Positions 21,683 to 28,468 of a stretch of DNA of 64,000 bases are shown piece after piece. The DNA lies in NCBI RefSeq assembly GCF_001458435.1, contig NZ_CYSF01000017.1, positions 186,001-250,000 of the forward strand. Direction: 5' to 3'. This DNA is from Thalassovita mediterranea (GTDB taxonomy: Bacteria > Pseudomonadota > Alphaproteobacteria > Rhodobacterales > Rhodobacteraceae). The position numbers and the translations under genes were made by a program. The stretch's first letter is position 1, and each line of letters begins with the position of its first letter. Below the pieces are notes generated by a model. The model ran no database searches. It saw only the letters and a program-made list of their open reading frames with translations, and was not told where the DNA came from.

Positions 21683-22186
21683 TTATTCCCCTCCAGTATC
21701 ATCCAACAGGGACATGGGATCGAAATCGTCCGGCATTTCCTCAAGGAAGGCCTCAATTTCGGCAGTTTCAAGTTCGTCGTAGGTGGCTGCGTTCCAAATT
21801 TCGAAATGCTCGCCCATTGCGACCATCACCGCTTCGCCATCAAGCCCGATCTGGGCGCGGCGCTCTTTGGGCAGAACAATCCGACCATCGCGGTCAATCT
21901 CGGTTTCCCAAGATTTCCCGAGGATCATCCGGCTGACCATCTGGCGTTTTTTGGACCCGCGCGGCATCGCTTTGATCTCGGCTTCGATCTCGGCCATCGC
22001 TTCGATCGTGTACGCTTCGAGTTTGTTTTTCAAATGCGGACCATAAAGGACCACCATGCGCGGATTGGGGTTTTCAGGATGGTTCGGATCACCGGATTCG
22101 AGCACACGACGAAAATCAGCAGGGATCGACATCCGACCCTTGCTGTCAACCTTCTGGTTGAACTCGCCTCTGAAACTCAGACCCAC
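21683..22186 (-). CDS. mraZ: Transcriptional regulator MraZ
   Basis: MraZ is an AbrB-fold DNA-binding protein at the head of the dcw cluster which in E. coli represses its own operon by binding tandem TGGGN repeats. The 167 residues contain two SpoVT/AbrB repeats: FNQKVDSKGRMSIPADFRRVL near the N-terminus and TEIDRDGRIVLPKERRAQIG in the second half. A C-terminal acidic tail (FDPMSLLDDTGGE) is present. Candidate binding repeats are upstream at 22671-22694 and 22497-22510. Confidence 0.96.
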   Translation of the reverse strand: MGLSFRGEFNQKVDSKGRMSIPADFRRVLESGDPNHPENPNPRMVVLYGPHLKNKLEAYTIEAMAEIEAEIKAMPRGSKKRQMVSRMILGKSWETEIDRDGRIVLPKERRAQIGLDGEAVMVAMGEHFEIWNAATYDELETAEIEAFLEEMPDDFDPMSLLDDTGGE

Positions 22187-22274
22187 TGTCCTGGCCCGTC
22201 CTCATAACTGTGGCCGCACGGCGTCTTGCCGCTTGGCGTTGTGCCGTCACCCGTCCCCGTGGGTGAAAGCGAAA

Positions 22275-22310
22275 CGGCGAATTGAGCTGCTGCCACTGCC
22301 CAATTCGCCG
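22275..22310 (-). repeat. Perfect hairpin in the mraZ leader
   Basis: CGGCGAATTG (22275-22284) and CAATTCGCCG (22301-22310) are exact inverse complements around 16 nt, about 90-125 nt upstream of the mraZ start. No U-run follows, so it is not a simple terminator; it may structure the leader RNA. Confidence 0.6.
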
Positions 22311-22496
22311 CCCTCGTCCCGCTTTGCGGGTGTGTCCAGCTGCGCGCGCCACCTGGGGGGATGTCTGCTCGCCCGCGCGCCGGATCTCTTATCTCGATGA
22401 AAGCGGGTGCCTGTATGAAACCTGACTCGGATCTTTTTATTTTAGCGGGGTCTGTCGCCCCTGATCCCGTTCTCATCGTGTGAGACATGGATCGCA

Positions 22497-22510
22497 TGGG
22501 AATTTATGGG
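22497..22510 (+). promoter_or_regulatory. MraZ-box-like direct repeat (plus strand)
   Basis: TGGGA at 22497 and TGGGG at 22507 on the plus strand repeat at exactly 10 nt, the spacing of the TGGGN-N5 repeats bound by MraZ in E. coli. Orientation is opposite to the triplet at 22671-22694. Confidence 0.4.
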
Positions 22511-22670
22511 GCGCAATAGTTTTTTTCATTCATCACAGGGGACTATTGACTCTTTTTAAGAATCGCCTCACCGGAATGTGAGCGCTTTGTTACCACAAAT
22601 ATGGCCAGACACACCAATCAAACACTATATATGGCCTATATTCAGCAAATTCTCAGTGCCTAATTTTTTT

Positions 22671-22694
22671 CCCATTCTGACCCAAATTTTTCCA
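22671..22694 (-). promoter_or_regulatory. MraZ-box-like triple repeat
   Basis: Read on the minus strand, TGGA (22694-22691), TGGG (22684-22681) and TGGG (22674-22671) recur with a strict 10-nt period, giving TGGaA-N5-TGGGT-N5-TGGGA. This matches the MraZ operator pattern in two copies and by three of four bases in the third. It lies about 490 nt upstream of mraZ. Confidence 0.5.
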
Positions 22695-23066
22695 TACGAC
22701 ATTTCCAGCGTCCCGTTTTCGCGCGCCAAGATGATGAATTCCCGTGGACGACAGGTGATTCGCACCGCATTTCCCGCCGGACTCCCCACAATTCCCAAAC
22801 CGGTGGCATGATTTCCCATGACACACCCAGCGACTATTTTCGATGCGTGCCAGAGGTTCCAGAAATTCCCAGCCACGCCTGCTTCGCTCCTCGTCCGCGA
22901 CCAACCGAACCCAGAATTTGCCGTCGAAACGGGACCAACCGCCCATTTGCATAGCTGAAATGCCCAGAAACTCCTTTCCCAGCGGGGCAAAACCCGCTAA
23001 CTGCCGGACCTTCACCTGCGCCAATGGCGCCCGATCTGCCCGGATGCGGGCCAAAGGATGACCTTT

Positions 23067-25346
23067 ATGACCTTGCCCTCCGACCTCCATCCGGCCCTAG
23101 CGCGTGCGCTGACCGCACGTGGCTACGAAACCCTGACCCAAGTGCAGCAGGAAATGACCGTGGCTGAACGCGCCACCAAGGACATGCTGGTGTCTGCGCA
23201 AACCGGTTCGGGCAAAACCGTGGGTTTCGGCGTAGCGATGGCCCCCACCCTGCTGGAAGATGGCGATGAACTGCCTCCCGCAGGTGCGCCGCTGGCGCTG
23301 ATCATTGCGCCAACGCGCGAGTTGGCGTTGCAGGTGCGCCGCGAATTTGAATGGCTGTATCGTGAATGCAACGCGCGCATGGGATCCTGCGTGGGCGGCA
23401 TGGATATGCGCACCGAACGGCGCACGCTGGAACGCGGCACCCATATTGTTGTCGGCACCCCGGGTCGCCTGCGCGACCATATTGAACGCGGCAGCATCGA
23501 CCTTAGCCAGATCCGCGCCGTGGTTCTGGATGAAGCGGACGAAATGCTGGACATGGGCTTTGCCGAGGATCTGGAACTGATCCTGTCCTCCGCCCCCGAA
23601 GATCGCCGCACGCTGATGTTCTCGGCCACTGTGCCCAAGGGGATCGAACGTCTGGCGAAAAACTTCCTCAAGGATGACGCCGAACGTGTGCGCACCATTT
23701 CGAATACGCCGCAGCACGCCGACATCACTTATAAAGGCTTCAGCGTGATGCCCCACCATGTGGATGCGGCGGTGATCAACACCCTGCGTCTGCATGAGGC
23801 AGAGAATGCCATCGTCTTCTGCAACACCCGCGTCATGGTCGCCCGCCTGACCGCCCGCCTGTCGAACCGTGGGTTCCAGGTTGTGGCCCTGTCCGGCGAA
23901 TTGACCCAGCAGGAACGCACCAACGCACTGCAGGCAATGCGTGATGGCCGCGCCCGCGTTTGTGTGGCGACCGATGTGGCCGCCCGTGGCATCGACCTGC
24001 CGAAGCTGGATCTGGTTGTGCATGCGGAACTGCCCAGCAACTCGGAAACGCTGCTGCACCGCTCTGGCCGGACAGGCCGCGCGGGCCGCAAGGGTGTTTC
24101 GGTCCTGATCGCGCCCCCCAAGGTGCGCAAAAAGGCAGAGCGTCTGCTGGGCTGGGCGAAACTCAGCGCCGAATGGGGCGATGCGCCCTCAGCTGAGGCT
24201 GTGCGCGCTGCTGACCGTGACCGTATGCTGACCGATCCCGTTTGGTACGTGGCAGAAGAGGCACGTCACGAAGACGTCGCGCTGCTGACCGACAAATTCA
24301 GCGCAGAACAGCTGGCGCAGGCCTATCTGGCCCTGCATGAGGAACGCCATTCCGCTCCCGAAGAGCTGGAAAACGCCACCATGGGCAAGGATCGCAAGCG
24401 CGAGCCGCGCGTGGAACTGGGCCCGTCGGGCTGGGTCAGTCTCTCGGTCGGTCGCAAGGAACGGGCAGAAGCGCGCTGGCTGCTGCCGATGCTGCTGCGC
24501 TCTGGCGATCTGACCAAGGATGAGATTGGTGCAATTCGCGTCGCCCGCGATCTGACCTATGTAGAGCTGGGCGAAAAGGCCCGCGCGCGTTTCCTCGACA
24601 AGATCGGGGATGGCGGCGAAATGGAAAAAGGCGTGCGTGTTGCCGCGGTGGATGAGCTGCCCGACCTGCCGAAGCCCGAACCGCGCAAGCGTTTTGACGA
24701 TGACCGCAAACCGCACCGCAAAGGCCCGCGCCGTGATGATGACCGTGGTGATCGCGGCGGTGATCGTGGTGGCGAGCGCCGTGAGCGCAAACCGCGCGAG
24801 GATCGCGACGGTTGGGGCAAGGGCAAGAACCCCAAGCAGATGGCCAAAGACTGGGAAGATCGCCGCGACGACGAAGGCAAGCGCGATAAGCCTAAGTACG
24901 ACAAGCCCAAGTTTGATAAGCCGAAATCGGACAAACCGCGCTTTGAAAAGCCCAAGCGCGACCCCGAGGTGCATGACCACGCCAAGAAACCCTTCCGCAA
25001 GGCCGACGGCGACGGCGACCGCAAACCGCGCCACAAAAAGGGCGGCTATGAGGGCAAGCCGGATCACAAAGGTGAGCGCAAGTTCGACGGCAAACCCGGC
25101 GGCAAAGGCCCCAAGGGTGATTTCAAGGGCAAACGCGATTTCCGCGATGGCCCGCGAGAAGAGCGCAAAGGCGATTTCAAAGGCAAGGGCAAACCGGGCG
25201 GCAAGAGCTTTGGCAAACCCGGCGGCAAGTTTGAGGGAAAACCTAGCGGTAAGCCGGGCGGCAAACCCGCAGGCAAGTTCGGTGGCAAGCCGAAGTCCAG
25301 CGGTCCCTCGCGCGGCCCCGACGCCATGCCGCGCCGCAAGAAGTAA
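23067..25346 (+). CDS. DEAD-box ATP-dependent RNA helicase with basic C-terminal tail
   Basis: This is a DEAD-box RNA helicase, probably acting in ribosome assembly or RNA turnover, similar in layout to DeaD/CsdA. The ATG at 23067 is best placed after AAAGG; one at 23058 directly abuts it. Of 759 residues, the helicase core occupies about 1-370: Walker A AQTGSGKT (44-51), VLDEADEMLDMGF, the SAT motif, and HRSGRTGRAGRKG. A DbpA-like RNA-binding domain follows (about 460-535). The last 210 residues are a disordered Lys/Gly/Pro/Asp-rich tail with repeats such as DKPKFDKPK and GKPGGK, likely an RNA-binding appendage. Confidence 0.93.
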   Translation: MTLPSDLHPALARALTARGYETLTQVQQEMTVAERATKDMLVSAQTGSGKTVGFGVAMAPTLLEDGDELPPAGAPLALIIAPTRELALQVRREFEWLYRECNARMGSCVGGMDMRTERRTLERGTHIVVGTPGRLRDHIERGSIDLSQIRAVVLDEADEMLDMGFAEDLELILSSAPEDRRTLMFSATVPKGIERLAKNFLKDDAERVRTISNTPQHADITYKGFSVMPHHVDAAVINTLRLHEAENAIVFCNTRVMVARLTARLSNRGFQVVALSGELTQQERTNALQAMRDGRARVCVATDVAARGIDLPKLDLVVHAELPSNSETLLHRSGRTGRAGRKGVSVLIAPPKVRKKAERLLGWAKLSAEWGDAPSAEAVRAADRDRMLTDPVWYVAEEARHEDVALLTDKFSAEQLAQAYLALHEERHSAPEELENATMGKDRKREPRVELGPSGWVSLSVGRKERAEARWLLPMLLRSGDLTKDEIGAIRVARDLTYVELGEKARARFLDKIGDGGEMEKGVRVAAVDELPDLPKPEPRKRFDDDRKPHRKGPRRDDDRGDRGGDRGGERRERKPREDRDGWGKGKNPKQMAKDWEDRRDDEGKRDKPKYDKPKFDKPKSDKPRFEKPKRDPEVHDHAKKPFRKADGDGDRKPRHKKGGYEGKPDHKGERKFDGKPGGKGPKGDFKGKRDFRDGPREERKGDFKGKGKPGGKSFGKPGGKFEGKPSGKPGGKPAGKFGGKPKSSGPSRGPDAMPRRKK

Positions 25347-25380
25347 GTCGCGGCTAACACACACGTACTAAAGGACATGA

Positions 25381-25408
25381 AAAAGGGGCCGATCACTCGG
25401 CCCCTTTT
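25381..25408. terminator. Bidirectional terminator between the helicase and mrp
   Basis: AAAAGGGGCCGA and TCGGCCCCTTTT form a perfect 12-bp stem with loop TCAC. The A/T ends serve as U-tracts on both strands, fitting the two convergent genes. Confidence 0.9.
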
Positions 25409-25430
25409 CTATTCTGCAACGGTGTCAGAT

Positions 25431-26504
25431 TTAGGCCATGCCGCCCTTCACCAGACCGCTTGCCAGCTTGGCGTAGGCGTCTGCCACCGGACCATCACCA
25501 AGGGCCACAGGTGCGCCACCATCGCCGCCCAGTCGGGTGTCCAGATCAATCGGCAACTGCGCCAGCAGCGGCACGCCCATATCAGCGGCCTCTTTCGCCA
25601 CGCCGCCATGACCGAAGATGTGGGTTTCGTGACCACATTCGGGGCAATGGAACATCGACATGTTTTCCACCATGCCAAGGATCGGCGTTTTCAGCGTGTT
25701 GAACATATCAATCGCCTTGCGCGCATCAATCAGCGCCACATCCTGCGGGGTCGATACGATAATGGCACCGGTCAGAACCGCGCGCTGACACAGGGTCAGC
25801 TGCACATCACCGGTGCCCGGCGGCAGATCGACGATCAGCACGTCCAGCTCGCCCCAGTTCACCTGCCCCAGCATCTGTTGCAGCGCCCCCATCAGCATCG
25901 GACCACGCCAGACCACGGCCTTGTCTGGGTCCAGCATCAAGCCAATGGACATCACAGTAACGCCATGTGCCGTGAGTGGTTCGATTGTTTTGCCATCAGG
26001 GCTGGCGGGGCGTTTCGACACGCCCATCATCCGCGGCTGCGAGGGACCGTAGATGTCAGCATCCAACAAACCCACACGCCGCCCCTGCTTTACCAGCGCC
26101 ACCGCAAGGTTGGCAGACACGGTGGATTTCCCAACCCCACCTTTGCCAGAGCCAACCACAAGGATGCGGTCCACGCCCGAGGGCTTCATTGGGCCGGCCT
26201 GCGGCTGCGGGTGACCACCCACCTTGAGACTAGGGGCGGGTTTCGCGGGCGCAGCCGGTCCATGCGCCGTCAAAGCCGCTGTCACCTTGTCCACCCCAGG
26301 CAGTGCCGCGACACAGCGTTCGGCCGCCGCGCGTAACGGTTCCATATGGCGCGCCTCTTCGGGGCTGGCCGCTTCGATTACAAAGCGCACCTCGCCGCCG
26401 TCGATCTGCACTGCGCGCAGCATATCACGACTCACCAAGGTGCCACCGCCGGGCAGCTCGATCTGCTTCAGCGCGGTTTCAATATCAGTTTTGGCCAGAG
26501 CCAT
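25431..26504 (-). CDS. Fe-S cluster carrier ATPase Mrp/ApbC
   Basis: Mrp proteins are cytoplasmic P-loop ATPases that bind and deliver iron-sulphur clusters. The 357 residues comprise an N-terminal MIP18/DUF59-like domain (about 5-80), a Pro/Ala linker, and the ATPase domain with the deviant Walker A GSGKGGVGKS (118-127). The conserved CxxC appears as FHCPECGHET in the C-terminal third and would bridge a cluster at the dimer interface. It is transcribed towards the helicase gene and shares a divergent 320-nt region with the DUF1127 gene. Confidence 0.95.
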   Translation of the reverse strand: MALAKTDIETALKQIELPGGGTLVSRDMLRAVQIDGGEVRFVIEAASPEEARHMEPLRAAAERCVAALPGVDKVTAALTAHGPAAPAKPAPSLKVGGHPQPQAGPMKPSGVDRILVVGSGKGGVGKSTVSANLAVALVKQGRRVGLLDADIYGPSQPRMMGVSKRPASPDGKTIEPLTAHGVTVMSIGLMLDPDKAVVWRGPMLMGALQQMLGQVNWGELDVLIVDLPPGTGDVQLTLCQRAVLTGAIIVSTPQDVALIDARKAIDMFNTLKTPILGMVENMSMFHCPECGHETHIFGHGGVAKEAADMGVPLLAQLPIDLDTRLGGDGGAPVALGDGPVADAYAKLASGLVKGGMA

Positions 26505-26824
26505 GCGCGTTCCCTCATTTTCTAATCGCTGATTCTTGCAGCAAAAGTGCCGTAGACTACGCCAGTTTCAAGGCGGACATAAAACCCGGAAAACGCCCAG
26601 CACCTACATGAAATTTGACCTAAGTCATATATTTCAGCGGCTTAGATGATAAATTGCCGAATAATGACGCAGGGGAAAATAGGTCAGCAATGCGTATGCA
26701 TCAACTGCATAGCTGCGTTGCGGCATCAGCGATTGTGCATCCGCAGCGACACCCCCATATTCAGGTCATCGAGACGAACACGGTGCCGATACGCGGCGCT
26801 GACACGCTAGAAAGAGACACTGAA
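26505..26824. promoter_or_regulatory. Divergent intergenic region between mrp and the DUF1127 gene
   Basis: The 320 nt must hold the promoters of both neighbours. The stretch around 26600-26690 is AT-rich and includes TTTGACC and TCATATATTT. In Rhodobacter sphaeroides the homologous DUF1127-CcsR unit is transcribed by heat-shock-type sigma factors, but I cannot place a confident -35/-10 pair here. The DUF1127 frame stays open back to 26654, but no good ribosome binding site supports a longer protein. Confidence 0.5.
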
Positions 26825-27043
26825 ATGGCACACGCAGTTACACATCGCAGCCACTCCTTTGGTATCGCAGACCGCGCCGCGGTGCTGATCCAGGACCTGC
26901 GCGATCGTCTGGCACGCCGCAAGGTGTACCGCGAAACCATCAACGAGATGTCGGTTCTGTCGAACCGTGAACTGGCTGATCTGGGTTTCAACCGTAGCCA
27001 GCTGCGCTCCATCGCTTGGGAAGCGGCCTACGGCAACAAGTAA
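26825..27043 (+). CDS. DUF1127 small arginine-rich protein
   Basis: The 72-residue protein ends in the YjiS/DUF1127 domain: RETINEMSVLSNRELADLGFNRSQLRSIA (start and end of a longer segment at about residues 39-66) is preceded by a basic helix LRDRLARRK. DUF1127 proteins are small RNA-associated or phosphate- and stress-linked factors in alphaproteobacteria. The gene is the first of a unit whose 3' part is an array of anti-Shine-Dalgarno hairpins beginning 12 nt after its stop. The same arrangement, gene RSP_6037 plus CcsR1-4, is known in Rhodobacter sphaeroides. Confidence 0.88.
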   Translation: MAHAVTHRSHSFGIADRAAVLIQDLRDRLARRKVYRETINEMSVLSNRELADLGFNRSQLRSIAWEAAYGNK

Positions 27044-27054
27044 GTTACAGGTTC

Positions 27055-27087
27055 CAGACACTTTTCTCCTCCTCCCTTAAGTGTCTG
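27055..27087 (+). ncRNA. CcsR-like hairpin 1
   Basis: Stem CAGACACTT (27055-27063) with AAGTGTCTG (27079-27087), loop containing CTCCTCCTCCC. It starts 12 nt after the DUF1127 stop. Confidence 0.85.
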
Positions 27088-27093
27088 AAATCA

Positions 27094-27128
27094 GCGGCGT
27101 CCTCTCTCCTCCTCCCTGAGGGCGCCGC
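27094..27128 (+). ncRNA. CcsR-like hairpin 2
   Basis: Stem GCGGCGTCCTC (27094-27104) with GAGGGCGCCGC (27118-27128), eleven pairs including one G-U; loop TCTCCTCCTCCCT. Confidence 0.88.
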
Positions 27129-27137
27129 ACTCAGATA

Positions 27138-27172
27138 CGACAGACCTCTCTCCTCCTCCCTGAGGTCTTTCG
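27138..27172 (+). ncRNA. CcsR-like hairpin 3
   Basis: Stem CGA-AGACCTC with GAGGTCT-TCG, one C/T mismatch between the two parts; loop TCTCCTCCTCCCT. Confidence 0.85.
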
Positions 27173-27181
27173 TTGTCAAGA

Positions 27182-27216
27182 GCGGCACCTCCTCTCCTCC
27201 TCCCTGGAGGTGCCGC
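27182..27216 (+). ncRNA. CcsR-like hairpin 4
   Basis: Perfect 11-bp stem GCGGCACCTCC (27182-27192) with GGAGGTGCCGC (27206-27216); loop TCTCCTCCTCCCT. Confidence 0.9.
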
Positions 27217-27262
27217 ACCTGACAGCCCCGGCCCGGCAAACCGCCGCGGGGACAACAGAATA

Positions 27263-27298
27263 CGACTGGGGCTTCTCCTCCTCCCTTGCCCCGGATCG
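27263..27298 (+). ncRNA. CcsR-like hairpin 5
   Basis: Stem CGA-CTGGGGC with GCCCCGG-TCG, one bulged A and one G-U pair; loop TTCTCCTCCTCCCTT. The 46 nt before it can form a weak stem without the motif. Confidence 0.82.
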
Positions 27299-27307
27299 TT
27301 GTCAAGA

Positions 27308-27342
27308 GCGGCGACCTCTCTCCTCCTCCCTGAGGTCGCCGC
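27308..27342 (+). ncRNA. CcsR-like hairpin 6
   Basis: Perfect 11-bp stem GCGGCGACCTC (27308-27318) with GAGGTCGCCGC (27332-27342); loop TCTCCTCCTCCCT. The 16 nt at 27297-27312 are identical to those at 27171-27186 before hairpin 4. Confidence 0.9.
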
Positions 27343-27369
27343 ATCTTTGACTGGGACCAGATTTGGATA

Positions 27370-27402
27370 CGGCATCTTCCTCCTCCTCCCTAGAAGATGC
27401 CG
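27370..27402 (+). ncRNA. CcsR-like hairpin 7
   Basis: Perfect 10-bp stem CGGCATCTTC (27370-27379) with GAAGATGCCG (27393-27402); loop CTCCTCCTCCCTA. Confidence 0.88.
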
Positions 27403-27410
27403 CGAAGAAG

Positions 27411-27451
27411 ACGGCGGCGCCCCTCCTCCTCCCTGGGTGCCGCCGTTTTTT
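27411..27451 (+). ncRNA. CcsR-like hairpin 8, also the terminator
   Basis: Twelve-pair stem ACGGCGGCGCCC (27411-27422) with GGGTGCCGCCGT (27435-27446), one G-U, loop TCCTCCTCCCT, then T6. It combines the regulatory loop with rho-independent termination. Confidence 0.88.
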
Positions 27452-27509
27452 CATGTCTGGCGGTTGGAACAGTTGGCATCCCCACAAAACGACGCGCGCA
27501 GCAGACGCG

Positions 27510-27540
27510 AAAAAGGGCACGACAATGTCGCGCCCTTAAA
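27510..27540 (-). terminator. Terminator downstream of the homocysteine methyltransferase-like gene
   Basis: AAGGGC (27513-27518) pairs with GCCCTT (27532-27537), with inner GACA/TGTC; on the minus strand TTTTTCGCG follows. Confidence 0.7.
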
Positions 27541-27571
27541 TTCCCTTGGAGCCGTGCGATCGCCCTACGGC

Positions 27572-28456
27572 TTAATCCGCGAAATGTTCCCGCAGCGCAG
27601 CGATATGGGTGGATCCGATGCCACAGCACCCGCCGACAATGGTCGCGCCTGCCTTGACCCAAATATTGGCCCAGTCAACATAGGCAGTCGGGCTCAGATC
27701 CTTGCGCAATTCGGTGATTTTGTCGTTTGCACCCTGATCGCCGTCATCCTTGTGATCATCAAACGCATTGGCATAGACACCCACGCGCAGCGCGGTACCT
27801 GCCACCTCTGCCGCGATGGCTATGGCACGCTCCATCACCTCGGGCTGGGAACAGTTGAACAGGATCGCCTCTGCCCCCACATCGCGCGCCAGTTTGGCCG
27901 CGTCAGCCACGGTTTCACCGGACCGCAACAGTGGTGCATCGACCGTATCATCGCGCAGGGTAAAGGATATCCATAGTGGGCGATCATCCCCAGCCAGCGC
28001 CATTGCAGCCGCCTGCGCTTCCTCAAGGCTAGAGGTTGTTTCCGCCAGCCACATATCCACATAAGGCGACTGCGCAGCGATCAATTGATCCAACATCGCT
28101 GGCGCGCGATCCGCGTCAAAGCGTTGCGGCTCATAGGATCCAAACAGCGGCGGCAGGCATCCCGCAACGCGCGCACCGCTGTCACCAGCCGCCTCACGTG
28201 CCAGTCGTCCGGCACGGTCTGCCAATTCAGCGCCGATGGTGGCAAAGCGATCTTCGCCAATATGAAAGGGCACCAGCGCATAGGCGTTTACGGTGATCAC
28301 TTGCGCACCTGCATTGATGAAATTGCAGTGCGCTGCAACCACCGCCGCGGGCGTGTCGATCACCGCGCCTGCGGACCATTCAGGTTGCTTCAGCTCTGCA
28401 CCACAAGCGGTCAGTTCGCGGCTCATCCCGCCATCAAGTAGAGTAATGTTCGTCAT
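27572..28456 (-). CDS. Homocysteine S-methyltransferase family protein
   Basis: This 294-residue protein has the homocysteine-binding zinc methyltransferase fold, related to MmuM and to betaine-homocysteine methyltransferase. LLDGGMSREL is the N-terminal motif, ILFNCSQPEVM supplies the first zinc cysteine, and VGGCCGIGSTHIAAL supplies the cysteine pair. The methyl donor (S-methylmethionine, betaine or other) is not fixed by these motifs. It starts 12 nt after uvrD on the same strand, so the two are probably co-transcribed, ending at the terminator at 27510-27540. Confidence 0.88.
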   Translation of the reverse strand: MTNITLLDGGMSRELTACGAELKQPEWSAGAVIDTPAAVVAAHCNFINAGAQVITVNAYALVPFHIGEDRFATIGAELADRAGRLAREAAGDSGARVAGCLPPLFGSYEPQRFDADRAPAMLDQLIAAQSPYVDMWLAETTSSLEEAQAAAMALAGDDRPLWISFTLRDDTVDAPLLRSGETVADAAKLARDVGAEAILFNCSQPEVMERAIAIAAEVAGTALRVGVYANAFDDHKDDGDQGANDKITELRKDLSPTAYVDWANIWVKAGATIVGGCCGIGSTHIAALREHFAD

Positions 28457-28468
28457 GGTTTCAGATCC

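Larger units (their letters stand above)
22187..23057. promoter_or_regulatory. Long divergent regulatory region between mraZ and the DEAD-box helicase
   Basis: This 870-nt stretch contains no convincing gene; short open frames here lack ribosome binding sites and family resemblance. It is AT-richer in the middle (22500-22740). Many TTCCCA/TTCCCG words occur (for example 22738, 22770, 22792, 22813, 22866), which on the minus strand read TGGGAA or CGGGAA. The mraZ leader would be long and contains a perfect 10-bp inverted repeat. I looked for RNase P RNA, sometimes found near mraZ, and saw no signature. Confidence 0.6.
27055..27451 (+). ncRNA. CcsR/cuckoo-type sRNA array, eight hairpins
   Basis: Eight consecutive hairpins each carry CTCCTCCTCCCT, or the same core, in the loop. 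Such loops match the anti-Shine-Dalgarno sequence of 16S rRNA and could pair with GGAGG ribosome binding sites of mRNAs. R. sphaeroides has four such RNAs (CcsR1-4) processed from the 3' UTR of a DUF1127 mRNA under stress; the wider family is called cuckoo RNAs. The stems differ among copies but stay paired. The last hairpin runs into T6 and ends the transcript. Processing into separate sRNAs is inferred from the known family. Confidence 0.9.

Noticed and set aside
22187-22700. RNase P RNA gene near mraZ
   Set aside because: I looked for the conserved GAGGAAAGTCCGGGC-type core on both strands and did not find it.
23097-25364. Large minus-strand open frames opposite the helicase gene
   Set aside because: The 320- and 391-codon frames mirror the low-complexity and helicase coding sequence and show no independent coding features.
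26654-26824. N-terminal extension of the DUF1127 protein
   Set aside because: The frame is open, but the composition is unlike the family, the usual length is about 70 residues, and the ATG at 26825 has the better upstream signal.
27055-27451. Regular repeats resembling a CRISPR array
   Set aside because: The repeated element is only the hairpin loop; stems are self-complementary and vary, spacing is irregular, and no cas genes are near.
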